Counted from the stretch's first letter, positions 1 through 7,661 are shown. The stretch is 13,941 nucleotides of DNA from Phormidesmis priestleyi (GCA_003242115.1 QBMP01000085.1:970-14910); one strand, 5' to 3'. The notes: a model not told the origin generated them from the sequence alone. Program-made: numbers and translations.

Positions 1-82
1 ATGATCGCTTATCAACACAAAACCACTACCCGGCATACGGCTCTACTACGGCCATGTCTTCCATCCATACCACACCGGACAA
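1..82. other. Window edge, 3' flank of the beta-helix/LamG gene
   Basis: These 82 bases follow the stop of the minus-strand beta-helix/LamG gene. I see no gene and no clear terminator hairpin. Confidence 0.3.
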
Positions 83-2374
83 TTAGAAAAAAGCTTTAAC
101 TTCGCTGCTACTCAAAGCATCGTTAAACACCATCACCTCATCCACCACCCCAGCAAAGCCACTGCCGCTGTTAGGCGTAATCCCATCATGGAAGCGCGTG
201 CCCCCGTTGATACTGCCAAGCCCGATGCCACCAGCATGATCCCAGAGCTGAGAGCCCGCCCCGCTGCCAAACTGCTGACCATCTAAATAGCCGCGAAAAG
301 CATTTTGAGTCACCTCACGGCCTCCATCTAGCACCAGGTCAACATGGTGCCACTTATCCGCTGAGATCTGATCGGTACTTAACCAAGTTCCCGACCAGCC
401 GCTCTCTTTACCCGGCGTATTCCATCCGCCCACGTAGAGCCGATCATCGTCGATATAGATATTTAAGCCGCGCGTACCTGCACCTTCTTCATAAAGCACC
501 TGCCGCTGATTGTCGCCAACGCTATCAGCTTTAAACCAAAGCGAAACCGTCCTTTCACCATGTGTGCCCCGGTTGATGTCGCTAGAGTTTTTAAGCTTAA
601 CGGCATCGCCTTTGCCGTCGAAGGCGATCGCGCCTCCCCTCACCCCTTTCGTCCAACTGGCATCCCCGACCAGAGCACCAGAATTATTGCGACCTTTTGC
701 TGAGCCATCCTTTGCAAGCTTCCCTTTGCCATCGTTCAAGCTGAGATATGCGACCGGATCGGCCCTTAAGGTCACTATAGAAGTCGTTGCAGGAGCCGTC
801 ACTGTCTGCTTAGGCATCGCCGCAGAAAATGAAGGGCTGACAGTGGGTACTAGCGCCTTCAGTGGACTTGGCATGTTCACCTTCAGTGGATTTGGCGCGG
901 AAGCTACCAGCTCAAACGCCCCAATGTCGATTTTGCTATCTCGCTGGATGCCACGCTGATCGGTTGTAGGAGCACCTTGCGACACACCCGCATTCACAGC
1001 AGGACTACCCGACTTTAGTGGGTGAACCAAATCGCCATTCACCAAAGTTAAAGCGCCTAAAAGCGGATTAGCAACTAAGCTATTTTTGGTCACTCGTAAA
1101 GCTTGTGAAGAAGTCGCAAATTCAAGATTGCCGCCGCCGTCTTTTGCCTGATAGCCCACCTGATCTTGCCTGCGATCAGTTGCAGTATTAAAAGCAACAA
1201 TCGAATTTTTCAACGTTACATTATGGCTGCCATTGAACCAAAGTGCGCCATTAGCTCTACCCGCCTTGTTATAGGCAATCGTCGAATTTGTAATGTTGAC
1301 TGGCGTAGAGCCATTGTTGAGAAACATCGCCCCGCCAGCGTCCTGAAGCACCTGATTGCCAGAAAACGTGCTGTTGGAAATATTTATTGGCAAGCTTGAC
1401 TCCGTCCACAGTGCACCCCCTTGTTTGCCCGCAGTGTTCTTAGCAAAGGTGACGTTGCGAATATCTAAACCCATATGAGCAAAAATTGCCCCACCCGAAG
1501 CCTTTCCGCGCTCACTCGTTGTGATGACATTGTTGGTAAATACGCTGTCTTCGATAATCGCGCGGTCATTTTTGTAGCCGCCCTTTTGGGTGTACCCCCA
1601 TAAGAAGAGCGCACCGCCTTCTCCCTTTGCCGTATTGCCATCAAACTGACTACCGCGAATAATGATTTTGCCATCGTCGGCAAATCCAGAATTATAGCCT
1701 TTAGAACTAACGCCGTCAGTAAATATGGCACCGCCGCCTTCTTTTATGGCTGTATTGTTCTTAAAAATAGAATCTTCAACGGTAAAGGTCACGCCGCTAA
1801 AGCTGTAGATTGCACCACCATTGAACCCCTTGTTATTCTCAAAGGTCGTTCCTTTAATAATGAGCTGTCCACGCGACTCGCTATGGGAAATTGCGCCAGC
1901 GCTAGACCCTGCATATTTGTTCGTTAATGTTCCGTTATTTCCCTTAAAGCTGCTGTTAACGATGGTTGCTTTAGCGAGATGCCCTACTCGCAGCCCACCA
2001 CCTAATTCCGAGGTATTATTATTGACTTTGACATTTTCTAGCGTCAGCACACTTTCGTGGCGCGTATCAATGCCGCCACCTGCGCCCTGGGTCTTGCCGT
2101 TGGCAATGGTAAGGTTTTTGATCGTCGCTTGCTTTTGTCTATCAAGATAGAATACTCGGCTAGCGTTGTTCCCGCTAACAGTAAGCCCAGGAGCACCGCC
2201 GCCATCAATCGTAAGATTCTTATCAAGTGTAAGCTGTCCGCTTCTTAGCGCGATGGTTTTGCCCGTTAAGCCTTTTGAAAACTGAATAGTATCTCCAGAT
2301 TTGGCGATGGCGATCGCATTACGCAATGAACCATTGCCATTGTCAGCAGTGGTCGTGACTGTAATAGTGCTCAT
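83..2374 (-). CDS. Predicted secreted beta-helix protein with choice-of-anchor Q motif and C-terminal LamG domain
   Basis: The 763-residue protein has three parts. Residues 1 to about 480 hold a CSLREA-like start (ITVTTTADNGNGSLRNAIA) followed by many degenerate rungs of the form NSTF..N.A...GGAIF, rich in Asn and Gly, as in right-handed parallel beta-helices of the polymorphic outer-membrane protein type. The helix ends at about 483-489 with DIGAFEL, the choice-of-anchor Q motif. A Pro/Ser/Thr-rich linker (about 490-533) leads to a LamG/concanavalin-like domain (about 538-763) with AFDGKGDAV, KWHHVDLVLDGG and VVDEVMVFNDAL. LamG domains commonly bind glycans. No N-terminal signal peptide is visible, and an in-frame stop just upstream excludes a longer start. 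Export by a type I system is therefore an inference; no RTX repeats are seen. The ATG has no strong SD. A surface or extracellular adhesin or carbohydrate-binding role is likely, but no enzyme activity can be assigned. Confidence 0.85.
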   Translation of the reverse strand: MSTITVTTTADNGNGSLRNAIAIAKSGDTIQFSKGLTGKTIALRSGQLTLDKNLTIDGGGAPGLTVSGNNASRVFYLDRQKQATIKNLTIANGKTQGAGGGIDTRHESVLTLENVKVNNNTSELGGGLRVGHLAKATIVNSSFKGNNGTLTNKYAGSSAGAISHSESRGQLIIKGTTFENNKGFNGGAIYSFSGVTFTVEDSIFKNNTAIKEGGGAIFTDGVSSKGYNSGFADDGKIIIRGSQFDGNTAKGEGGALFLWGYTQKGGYKNDRAIIEDSVFTNNVITTSERGKASGGAIFAHMGLDIRNVTFAKNTAGKQGGALWTESSLPINISNSTFSGNQVLQDAGGAMFLNNGSTPVNITNSTIAYNKAGRANGALWFNGSHNVTLKNSIVAFNTATDRRQDQVGYQAKDGGGNLEFATSSQALRVTKNSLVANPLLGALTLVNGDLVHPLKSGSPAVNAGVSQGAPTTDQRGIQRDSKIDIGAFELVASAPNPLKVNMPSPLKALVPTVSPSFSAAMPKQTVTAPATTSIVTLRADPVAYLSLNDGKGKLAKDGSAKGRNNSGALVGDASWTKGVRGGAIAFDGKGDAVKLKNSSDINRGTHGERTVSLWFKADSVGDNQRQVLYEEGAGTRGLNIYIDDDRLYVGGWNTPGKESGWSGTWLSTDQISADKWHHVDLVLDGGREVTQNAFRGYLDGQQFGSGAGSQLWDHAGGIGLGSINGGTRFHDGITPNSGSGFAGVVDEVMVFNDALSSSEVKAFF

Positions 2375-3153
2375 ATGTAACCTAGGTAATTATTTTCGGG
2401 AGAGTAAATGTCCGTAAAAGACTAAAAGACCAGATGCTTAAGTCTTTATAAGAAACCCTTATTTTCACGAATCTCAAAAGCTTTTCACACAGCAATTTCA
2501 CGGTAAGCTGACCCATTCTTCTAAGAAAAGGCAAAATCATCGCATCACAGAACAGCCTATGTAAACAGGCTATGAGCGACTCGACAGCTCGCACAAATTA
2601 AGAGAATACTGCCTAATTGTTTATTCAAAGGCAGCATGGCCTGTCCCTACGGCAAAAGATTGTTACAGGGGGCTTGATTACGGGTAGGAGGAGCGAATAG
2701 TCAACCGAATAAGAGTGCAAGGGAGCGATGCAGTACGATTTTCAGGACTGGTGCGAGCGAGCTGCTCTACTGTGACAGCTATTAATTTTCTAGCTATCAA
2801 AATGCTGCTCAATAATGGGGCTTTGGGTGCGGCACACGAAGAAAATGCTGCTGTGATTAGTAGAACAGATTAAGAGACTTAAAATGTAAACGCACAATAT
2901 TGTGAGGAACTTGTGACGATACTAGCTTAGATAAAGGCAATGTAAAGGCGATCGCCTATTAGAATTCTGGAAGCTGTCAAGATAACGTATTGGAAAACTT
3001 TATTGATGCTTATATTTATTAAAAGCTTCTTAAAAACAATCCGGTTCACCTAATATGTTCACGTATAAGTTCTAATAGAGAAAGCTACACAGTAGGCTAC
3101 TTAGACGCGCGTCTCCTAACTGAAAGGCTGAAAAGCAGTGTGGAGTTGATGGA
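2375..3153. other. Gene-free, AT-rich intergenic stretch
   Basis: I see no convincing gene here. A 70-codon GTG-started frame at 2382-2594 on the minus strand has no recognisable domain and looks spurious. The stretch holds a perfect 12-bp palindrome CACAATATTGTG at 2893-2904, a HIP1-type site GGCGATCGCC at 2947-2956, and a weak 5-bp inverted repeat AGCCT/AGGCT near 2554-2571. The promoter of the beta-helix/LamG gene should lie here, but no clear -35/-10 pair stands out. Confidence 0.5.
2893..2904. promoter_or_regulatory. Perfect 12-bp palindrome, operator-like
   Basis: CACAATATTGTG is an exact dyad with no spacer in otherwise non-coding DNA, about 520 bp upstream of the beta-helix/LamG gene start and about 260 bp downstream of the sugar transferase terminator. 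A dimeric regulator could bind it, but no regulator can be named and it may be chance in AT-rich DNA. Confidence 0.25.
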
Positions 3154-3202
3154 GAATGAAAACAAAGCAATGACGCCAATCCATTTGAGTTAGCGTCATT
3201 GC
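3154..3202 (-). terminator. Intrinsic terminator of the sugar transferase gene
   Basis: Two perfect 10-bp arms, GCAATGACGC at 3167-3176 and GCGTCATTGC at 3193-3202, flank a 16-nt loop. Read on the minus strand the hairpin is followed by the T-rich run TTTGTTTTC. It sits about 85 bp past the sugar transferase stop on the same strand, so it most likely ends that transcript. The loop is longer than in textbook terminators. Confidence 0.65.
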
Positions 3203-3250
3203 AGGCTAAGTAGTAAGCAGGATACTTAAGAGAAACAGCTAAGACGAACC

Positions 3251-3294
3251 TTTGCTAAAAGTTTGCTAAAAGTTTGCTAAAAGGCTGCTAAAAG
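3251..3294. repeat. 11-bp tandem repeat, four units, overlapping the sugar transferase stop
   Basis: Three identical units TTTGCTAAAAG (3251-3261, 3262-3272, 3273-3283) are followed by a variant GCTGCTAAAAG (3284-3294). The variant unit contains the TAG stop (3288-3290) of the sugar transferase gene, so the array begins inside the last codons and runs downstream. Each unit carries CTA, which is TAG on the minus strand. Because 11 is not a multiple of 3, the successive stops fall in all three minus-strand frames. Confidence 0.9.
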
Positions 3295-3932
3295 GCTCCA
3301 TGCCGGACTAAAACAACCTGAATCGTCTTGAAAATCAACGTCAAATCATAGACTACCGACCATTTTGTCTGATAGCTCAAGTCCAAATCAACAATCTGGT
3401 CAAAGTCTTCAACACTAGATCTGCCATTTGCCTGCCATTCACCCGTGATCCCCGGCTTCACTAACATTCTCTTGCAGTGGTAAGACGAGTAGTTTTTAAC
3501 TTCGTCTGGTGTGGGAGGACGGGTGCCTACAAGGCTCATCTCCCCTCTCAAAACATTCCAAAACTGAGGGAGTTCATCTAAGCTCGTGCGTCTTAAAAAC
3601 TGGCCTACGCGGGTGACGCGAGGGTCATTTTTATTTTTAAATATGTGGCCTGAAGCTTCGTTTTTAACGAGCTTCTTCATTTCATCGGCATCGGTAACCA
3701 TAGACCGAAACTTCCAAATGCGGAAGCGATCGCCATTGAGGCCACAGCGAATCTGGCTGTATAAAACAGACCCTGGACTATCTAACTTAATCGCTAAAAA
3801 CAAGGGAAGAAAGAGAATTCCTGTGATCAACAGACCCACTAGGGCACCTGTTATATCTATAAGTCTTTTTGCTTTGCTGCTGACAGAAGGGTGCTTGTAG
3901 CGACTGATGGTAGTCAATGTAGAAAGTTGCAT
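3288..3932 (-). CDS. Sugar transferase (polyprenyl-phosphate phosphoglycosyl transferase, PF02397 type)
   Basis: This family (WcaJ/GumD/PglC-like) transfers a phospho-sugar from a nucleotide sugar to undecaprenyl phosphate on the cytoplasmic face of the membrane, the first step of exopolysaccharide or O-antigen assembly. The 214-residue protein has the expected order. A basic KRLID start is followed by a membrane-embedded helix (about 26-50), DSPGSVLYSQ (51-60), FRIWKFRSM (70-78), DPRVTRVGQFLRRT (103-116), SLDELPQFWN (117-126) and LVGTRPP (134-140). The Asp119-Glu120 pair matches the catalytic dyad of monotopic phosphoglycosyl transferases, and KPGITGEWQANGRS (159-172) closes the domain. Its length is that of the minimal catalytic core, without the N-terminal multi-TM part of long WcaJ forms. 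No glycosyltransferases, Wzx or Wzy lie next to it, so it appears to be an orphan initiating enzyme. The ATG at 3932 has only a weak SD. The sugar is unknown. Confidence 0.95.
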   Translation of the reverse strand: MQLSTLTTISRYKHPSVSSKAKRLIDITGALVGLLITGILFLPLFLAIKLDSPGSVLYSQIRCGLNGDRFRIWKFRSMVTDADEMKKLVKNEASGHIFKNKNDPRVTRVGQFLRRTSLDELPQFWNVLRGEMSLVGTRPPTPDEVKNYSSYHCKRMLVKPGITGEWQANGRSSVEDFDQIVDLDLSYQTKWSVVYDLTLIFKTIQVVLVRHGAF

Positions 3933-3986
3933 GCGTATTCTTATAAGTGGAGGAATCCGACAGGCAAATGCACGCTTTCATCAATC

Positions 3987-4010
3987 GTTAGGCTAGACGT
4001 TAGACTAGAC
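3987..4010. repeat. 12-bp tandem duplication upstream of the sugar transferase gene
   Basis: GTTAGGCTAGAC (3987-3998) is followed directly by GTTAGACTAGAC (3999-4010), differing at one base. It lies 55-78 bp upstream of the sugar transferase start, in the likely 5' leader or promoter region. Confidence 0.8.
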
Positions 4011-4106
4011 AGCTCACGATTGTTTTCTAATCATACCGATATACACAGTGTGTGAGGCGTAACTAGACATACATTACCAGAACTTTATTGAATTAACATA
4101 AATTGA

Positions 4107-4493
4107 TTAGCTAAAGGAACGATTCGAGACTTTTGATACTTTGAGTTCCTTAAATCCTGTTATCTCGTCAAAGACGCGCTGAAATGTGACATCAGGCACC
4201 AATCCAATCACCAGTTCTAGGGTTGTGTGTACCTCGCAGTCATAGGCCACATGCCCGCCTATGCATTTGCCCCGCGAATCACTTACGCTCATATGCAATC
4301 GCAGGTAGGTTTTAGTCAATCTCCCTACCGCACCTAAGATGATCCCAGCCATAATATGTTCGCTTTGAGCTAGCGCTCTTAGCTCTCGTCGAATATCTGT
4401 ATTCGGATTGAATCTTAATGCCAGCGTAGCTACAGTACTTGTTTCCTGCTGACGATGAAACAGAACAGTTTTTCGGAAAGGAGAGATTTTAAT
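4107..4493 (-). pseudogene. Decayed PPC-domain (DUF296) DNA-binding-type protein gene
   Basis: Read on the minus strand, the frame open from 4493 to the TAA at 4107-4109 shows the two ends of a PPC/DUF296 domain. One end is LALRFNPNTDIRRELRALA...IMAGIILGAVGRLTKTYLR, matching the family's ALRL.PG.DL...L...I.AG.IL.AVGSLT start. The other end is SVSDSRGKCIGGHV...TTLELVIG followed by FDEITGFKELKVSK, matching the family's HLHLSLSD..G.TIGGHL...TAE+VIGE...F.RE.D..TGY.EL end. The middle, usually some 40 residues (EG.FEIVSL.GTLS), is missing at the join YLRLHMSVSD near 4300. No ATG, GTG or TTG exists in frame before the internal ATG at 4352, so the N-terminus also lacks a usual start. What remains is an in-frame deletion derivative, probably non-functional. 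An 81-residue peptide starting at 4352 could still be made. PPC proteins are trimeric and of uncertain role in bacteria. Confidence 0.7.
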
Positions 4494-4515
4494 TCATAAA
4501 ATCCCAAAGAGAATC

Positions 4516-5379
4516 CTAATCCGGCAGGGCATAAGCGGGAACTTCTGCCAGCGTTACTTCGTTGAGCTGGCGCACTTTTAGGTCTTGATAAAAGTTCTCT
4601 TGCAGCAGCTCTACTTTCGACTGAGACGTAAGAAATAACAGTCCCCAAAAGACACCCACTTTTTCATGCTTGTAGTCAGCTTCGCTGAGTTCGCCTTTTA
4701 TTGGCCCGCCCAACACCTCCGGGCGAAAGCTGGCCCAGTGAGTGAGCAGCAGCTCAAAATCCATCCAGTTAGAGCTATCTTCAAAAACATCATCCCAGTG
4801 AGCTTCTAAAAAGGCGTTGAGAGCATCGGCAATTTCGTTGAGGTTTTCTTGGTGGGCGAGTTCGGCGATCGCTTTAACGGCTTCGCGCTTGGTATGGGGT
4901 TTGGCAGCGCGCGATCGCACTCTCGAAGGCTCACTCATGGCCGTGGCTATCGCCTTTAGCTGCTCAATCAGCTCACTCAGCGTTACCTGTCGCTTGGCAG
5001 GCGGTGGGGCCACGGCTCGGCGATGAATATGCTTTTCCAAATCACGCGGCAGTTCTTGAGCACCTGGATCGAGATCTTCGTCAAAAAAATCTTCTTCTGC
5101 AAGCTCGGCCTTAGGCTCTAGCTCGTGGCGCACCAGCGTATCGGCTTTTAGCAGCACCAGCATCGAAGCATACAAAAAAGCTTGCCCCGACTCACTCAAA
5201 CTCGACTCATAAGAAGATCGCCCCTGCTCAGTCGGTGGCTTCACCAGCGGCTGATCGTTCAGCGTTTTCAAAAAGCGATCAATCACCTCAATCACCTGCA
5301 CGTCCCAGGGATTTATTTCACCCTTTTCGGCCAGATCAATCAGGAATGCGATCGCCCCTTGGGCCAAAGAACTGGACAT
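4516..5379 (-). CDS. scpA: Segregation and condensation protein A (ScpA, kleisin)
   Basis: ScpA is the kleisin subunit that, with ScpB, bridges the heads of the SMC ATPase in bacterial condensin. It acts on the nucleoid in chromosome compaction and segregation. The 287-residue product starts with the characteristic LIDLAEKGEINPWDVQVIEV segment (about 13-32), part of the N-terminal SMC-neck-binding helices. The middle is acidic and variable (about 85-120, with EEDFFDEDLDPGAQELP). The C-terminal winged-helix part (about 215-287) has VGVFWGLLFLTSQSKVELLQ, typical of the region that contacts the SMC head. Length and divergence suit cyanobacterial ScpA. The start ATG at 5379 has no good SD, but a candidate promoter lies 48 bp upstream and the family start fits well. 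Neither smc nor scpB is in the window. Confidence 0.9.
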   Translation of the reverse strand: MSSSLAQGAIAFLIDLAEKGEINPWDVQVIEVIDRFLKTLNDQPLVKPPTEQGRSSYESSLSESGQAFLYASMLVLLKADTLVRHELEPKAELAEEDFFDEDLDPGAQELPRDLEKHIHRRAVAPPPAKRQVTLSELIEQLKAIATAMSEPSRVRSRAAKPHTKREAVKAIAELAHQENLNEIADALNAFLEAHWDDVFEDSSNWMDFELLLTHWASFRPEVLGGPIKGELSEADYKHEKVGVFWGLLFLTSQSKVELLQENFYQDLKVRQLNEVTLAEVPAYALPD

Positions 5380-5426
5380 AAAAAGCTAGCTACTCGCAGC
5401 GATACGGTTCAATATAGTGCACTTAT

Positions 5427-5455
5427 CCTATAAGCAAGCTCAAAATTTGACACAA
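5427..5455 (-). promoter_or_regulatory. Candidate sigma-70-type promoter of scpA
   Basis: On the minus strand TTGTGT (5450-5455) and TATAGG (5427-5432) are separated by exactly 17 bp and lie in the 106-bp gap between the LapA-domain gene and scpA. This suggests scpA has its own transcript. It rests on consensus match only. Confidence 0.4.
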
Positions 5456-5485
5456 CTGCTGTCGCGTTTCTTGCTGTCGCTGTGC

Positions 5486-5833
5486 CTAGTTCACATAGGC
5501 TTCATCTGCGGATTTATCTGCCTGTGGCAGCATCGGCAGTTGATCAAGCTCTACCTTATAGCGCTCAACGTCTTCTTCTAGCTGCTGAATCCGCAGTTCG
5601 CGCTGCTCAATTTCAGGGCTCTTTTGGGCAATGCCCTGTAAGTGCACCCACACGCTAAACACCCAGGCCAGCGTTGCCCCTACCCCAGCCGCGACAATCA
5701 GTTCCACGCTCAGTGGCGCTTCAAAGTCGAGCCCGCTGACAACGTGAATCACCGAAGGCGTCGTATTCTCAATGCCGAATAGCACCAGCGCCAGACAAAT
5801 CACGAAAATCACTACGAAATTGACTTGCTTCAT
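5486..5833 (-). CDS. LapA-domain (DUF1049) small membrane protein
   Basis: The 115-residue protein has the LapA/DUF1049 layout. A first membrane helix (about 5-21, FVVIFVICLALVLFGIE) is followed by a short loop with NTTPSVIHVV, a second helix (about 42-62, VELIVAAGVGATLAWVF), and a C-terminal coiled coil (about 72-97, SPEIEQRELRIQQLEEDVER). In E. coli LapA works with LapB in controlling lipopolysaccharide synthesis; the cyanobacterial members are not characterised, so an envelope role is inferred from the family. I place the start at the ATG at 5833, which has GAGG 8 bases upstream. The frame can be extended to an ATG at 5905, but that part is encoded by a 14-bp tandem repeat and lacks family similarity. 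The hydrophilic tail after the coiled coil is probably cytoplasmic. Confidence 0.85.
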   Translation of the reverse strand: MKQVNFVVIFVICLALVLFGIENTTPSVIHVVSGLDFEAPLSVELIVAAGVGATLAWVFSVWVHLQGIAQKSPEIEQRELRIQQLEEDVERYKVELDQLPMLPQADKSADEAYVN

Positions 5834-5848
5834 AGGTCTCGCCTCACC

Positions 5849-5890
5849 GGAATACAAAAATGGGAATACAAAAGTGGAAATACAAAAATC
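5849..5890. repeat. 14-bp tandem repeat, three units, in the leader of the LapA-domain gene
   Basis: GGAATACAAAAATG (5849-5862), GGAATACAAAAGTG (5863-5876) and GAAATACAAAAATC (5877-5890) are consecutive near-identical units. They lie 16 to 57 bp upstream of the preferred start, just before its SD, so they would be transcribed as a 5' leader if the promoter lies further out (a TATAGT -10-like hexamer sits at 5924-5929 on the minus strand). Confidence 0.85.
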
Positions 5891-5958
5891 AAATCCACTC
5901 AGCAATTAAATTTGCTCGACAATACTATAGCCGCTCACGGGCAAGATAGCAGAGGTGG

Positions 5959-5970
5959 CGCAACGTTGCG
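5959..5970. promoter_or_regulatory. Perfect 12-bp palindrome upstream of the LapA-domain gene
   Basis: CGCAACGTTGCG is an exact dyad 30 bp beyond the -10-like TATAGT (5924-5929, minus strand). Its position would suit an operator or an upstream element, but there is no further support and no regulator is suggested. Confidence 0.3.
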
Positions 5971-6001
5971 TTACGAGTATGGTGCTTTAAGCAAAACCCT
6001 T

Positions 6002-6037
6002 TAAAAAGAAAAAAGGAGAGCCACTCGGGCTCTCCTT
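6002..6037 (-). terminator. Strong intrinsic terminator of gatB
   Basis: Arms AAGGAGAGCC (6013-6022) and GGCTCTCCTT (6028-6037) form a perfect 10-bp stem with a 5-nt loop. On the minus strand the hairpin is followed directly by TTTTCTTTTTAAA. It lies about 125 bp after the gatB stop, separates gatB from the LapA-domain gene and is the clearest terminator in the window. Confidence 0.9.
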
Positions 6038-6075
6038 ACCATCAGGGTGCATCTACATGACCATATTATTGCCTG

Positions 6076-6102
6076 AAAGGGGTGAGGGGTGCAACCCCCT
6101 TT
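6076..6102. repeat. G/C-run inverted repeat between gatB and its terminator
   Basis: AAAGGGG (6076-6082) pairs with CCCCTTT (6096-6102). A competing inner hairpin GGGGT-GCA-ACCCC (6086-6098) uses some of the same bases. It lies in the gatB 3' region, about 60 bp past the stop. Read on the plus strand it ends in TTTTG and could act as a weak terminator, but no plus-strand gene feeds into it. Confidence 0.4.
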
Positions 6103-6160
6103 TGTACTTATTCTAGGATTTAATGTCCGTATTTTAGATTGCTCAGGTTGCTCTTCTGCA

Positions 6161-7642
6161 TTAGCCCGCAAGCTTTTTGCTCAGAAGCTGATTCGTTAGC
6201 TTCGGATCAGCTCGTCCGCCCGTGCGCTTCATCACCTGACCGACAAAAAAGCCCTTGAGCTTTGTTTTGCCCGCCCTGAACTTGGCGAGTTCGTCTGGGT
6301 TAGCGGCTAGCACTTCATCAATCATGGCCTCAATTTCAGCTGGATCTGAAATTTGGCTCAGCCCTTTACTCTCCACAATTTCTCGCGGCGATCCGCCATT
6401 TTTTAGCAGATCGGGCAGCATATCTTTGCCAATTTTATTGCTGATGGTGCCATCTTCAATTAATTTCACCATTTCCGCGAGGGCTTGCGGGGTGAGCTTA
6501 ATCTCACTGATGCTGAGCTTTTCGGCGTTCAGATATCCGGCAATGTCGCTCATGATCCAGTTGACGACGAGCTTGGTGTCGGCCCCGGTGGCGATCGCGG
6601 CTTCAAAGTACTCGGCGACGGCTCTATCGTCTGCAATCACGCCCGTATCGTAAGCCGATAGCCCTAGATCTGCTTCGTAGCGCTGGCGTTTGGCAGCGGG
6701 TAGTTCAGGCAGCTGCGATCGCCATTCCTTGAGCTGATCCGCCGAAACTTCAATCGGCGGCAAATCCGGCTCAGGAAAGTAACGGTAGTCGCTAGAGCCT
6801 TCTTTGAGGCGCATACTTTTAGTACGCTGCGGGCCTTCTTCCCAGAGGCGAGTTTCTTGATAAATCGGTTCGCCCGCTTCAATGGCGGCAATTTGGCGCT
6901 CAATTTCGTAATCAATGGCTTTAGCGATCGCGCTAAAGCTGTTCATATTCTTAATCTCAACCTTCGTGCCAAACTCTGCTCGGCCCACCGGACGCACCGA
7001 AATATTCACATCGCAGCGCAGCGATCCCTCCTGCATGTTGCCATCGCCCACACCCAAATAGCGAATAATCCGGCGAATTTCTTCAGCATAGGCCGCTGCC
7101 TCTTCACCGGAGCGAATATCCGGCTCAGAAACAATCTCAACCAGCGGCACCCCGGCGCGGTTGTAATCCACCAGGGAGTAAGTCGAACCCGCAAGGCTAT
7201 CGCTGCCCGCGTGCACCAGCTTACCGGCATCTTCTTCCATGTGCAGGCGGGGAACGCCCATGCGCTTACGCACAGGTTTGCCCTCTTTAATAATTTCAAT
7301 TTCTAGCCAGCCATGCTCCGCAATCGGCAAGTCAAACTGAGAAATTTGGTAGTTTTTGGGCAAATCAGGGTAAAAGTACTGCTTGCGGTCAAATTTGCTG
7401 TAGGGCGCAATTTGGCAGTTCAGCGCTAGCCCTGCTTTTACCGCATATTCCAGCACTTTTTCATTCAGCACCGGCAGAACACCCGGTAGGCCCATCGTCA
7501 CCGGGTCTACATGGGTATTAGGATCAGCGCCAAAGGCCGCAGAGCTAGTGGAGAAAATTTTCGTCTCCGTACTGAGCTGACAGTGGGTTTCTAACCCAAT
7601 TACGGCTTCGTATTCAACTTTCGCGGGTGCAGCAGCAGTCAT
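6161..7642 (-). CDS. gatB: Aspartyl/glutamyl-tRNA(Asn/Gln) amidotransferase subunit B
   Basis: GatB is the tRNA-binding kinase and transamidase subunit of GatCAB. This complex converts Glu-tRNA(Gln), and in some bacteria Asp-tRNA(Asn), into Gln-tRNA(Gln) or Asn-tRNA(Asn) using ammonia supplied by GatA. The 493 residues match the full family length. IGLETH (15-20) opens the N-terminal catalytic cradle. [18 protein letters not shown] (85-102), [11 protein letters not shown] (134-144), [18 protein letters not shown] (159-176) and [18 protein letters not shown] (201-218) are the family signature blocks. The last 150 or so residues (from about 335) form the helical YqeY-like tRNA-binding tail, ending [17 protein letters not shown]. 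The ATG start at 7642 gives the standard N-terminus. It has no clear SD but is preceded by a 15-bp tandem repeat. gatA and gatC are not adjacent, as is usual in cyanobacteria, where these genes are dispersed. Confidence 0.98.
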   Translation of the reverse strand: MTAAAPAKVEYEAVIGLETHCQLSTETKIFSTSSAAFGADPNTHVDPVTMGLPGVLPVLNEKVLEYAVKAGLALNCQIAPYSKFDRKQYFYPDLPKNYQISQFDLPIAEHGWLEIEIIKEGKPVRKRMGVPRLHMEEDAGKLVHAGSDSLAGSTYSLVDYNRAGVPLVEIVSEPDIRSGEEAAAYAEEIRRIIRYLGVGDGNMQEGSLRCDVNISVRPVGRAEFGTKVEIKNMNSFSAIAKAIDYEIERQIAAIEAGEPIYQETRLWEEGPQRTKSMRLKEGSSDYRYFPEPDLPPIEVSADQLKEWRSQLPELPAAKRQRYEADLGLSAYDTGVIADDRAVAEYFEAAIATGADTKLVVNWIMSDIAGYLNAEKLSISEIKLTPQALAEMVKLIEDGTISNKIGKDMLPDLLKNGGSPREIVESKGLSQISDPAEIEAMIDEVLAANPDELAKFRAGKTKLKGFFVGQVMKRTGGRADPKLTNQLLSKKLAG

Positions 7643-7661
7643 AAAGGCTTCGTTGTAAGGG

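Noticed and set aside
2382..2594. 70-codon minus-strand frame just upstream of the LamG gene
   Set aside because: GTG start, no recognisable domain, leucine- and arginine-rich chance-like composition, and no SD.
2600..2900. Short plus-strand frames starting at ATG near 2636 and 2728
   Set aside because: They are 13-15 codons long with no context support.
3244..3294. Possible CRISPR-like or STRR array
   Set aside because: The units are only 11 bp with no spacers and do not match known heptameric STRR repeats; it is a simple tandem duplication.
4430..4648. 72-codon minus-strand frame
   Set aside because: It lies mostly inside scpA in another frame and has no family resemblance.
5834..5905. 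24-residue N-terminal extension of the LapA-domain protein
   Set aside because: It is mostly encoded by the 14-bp tandem repeat; the internal ATG at 5833 has a good GAGG and matches the family start.
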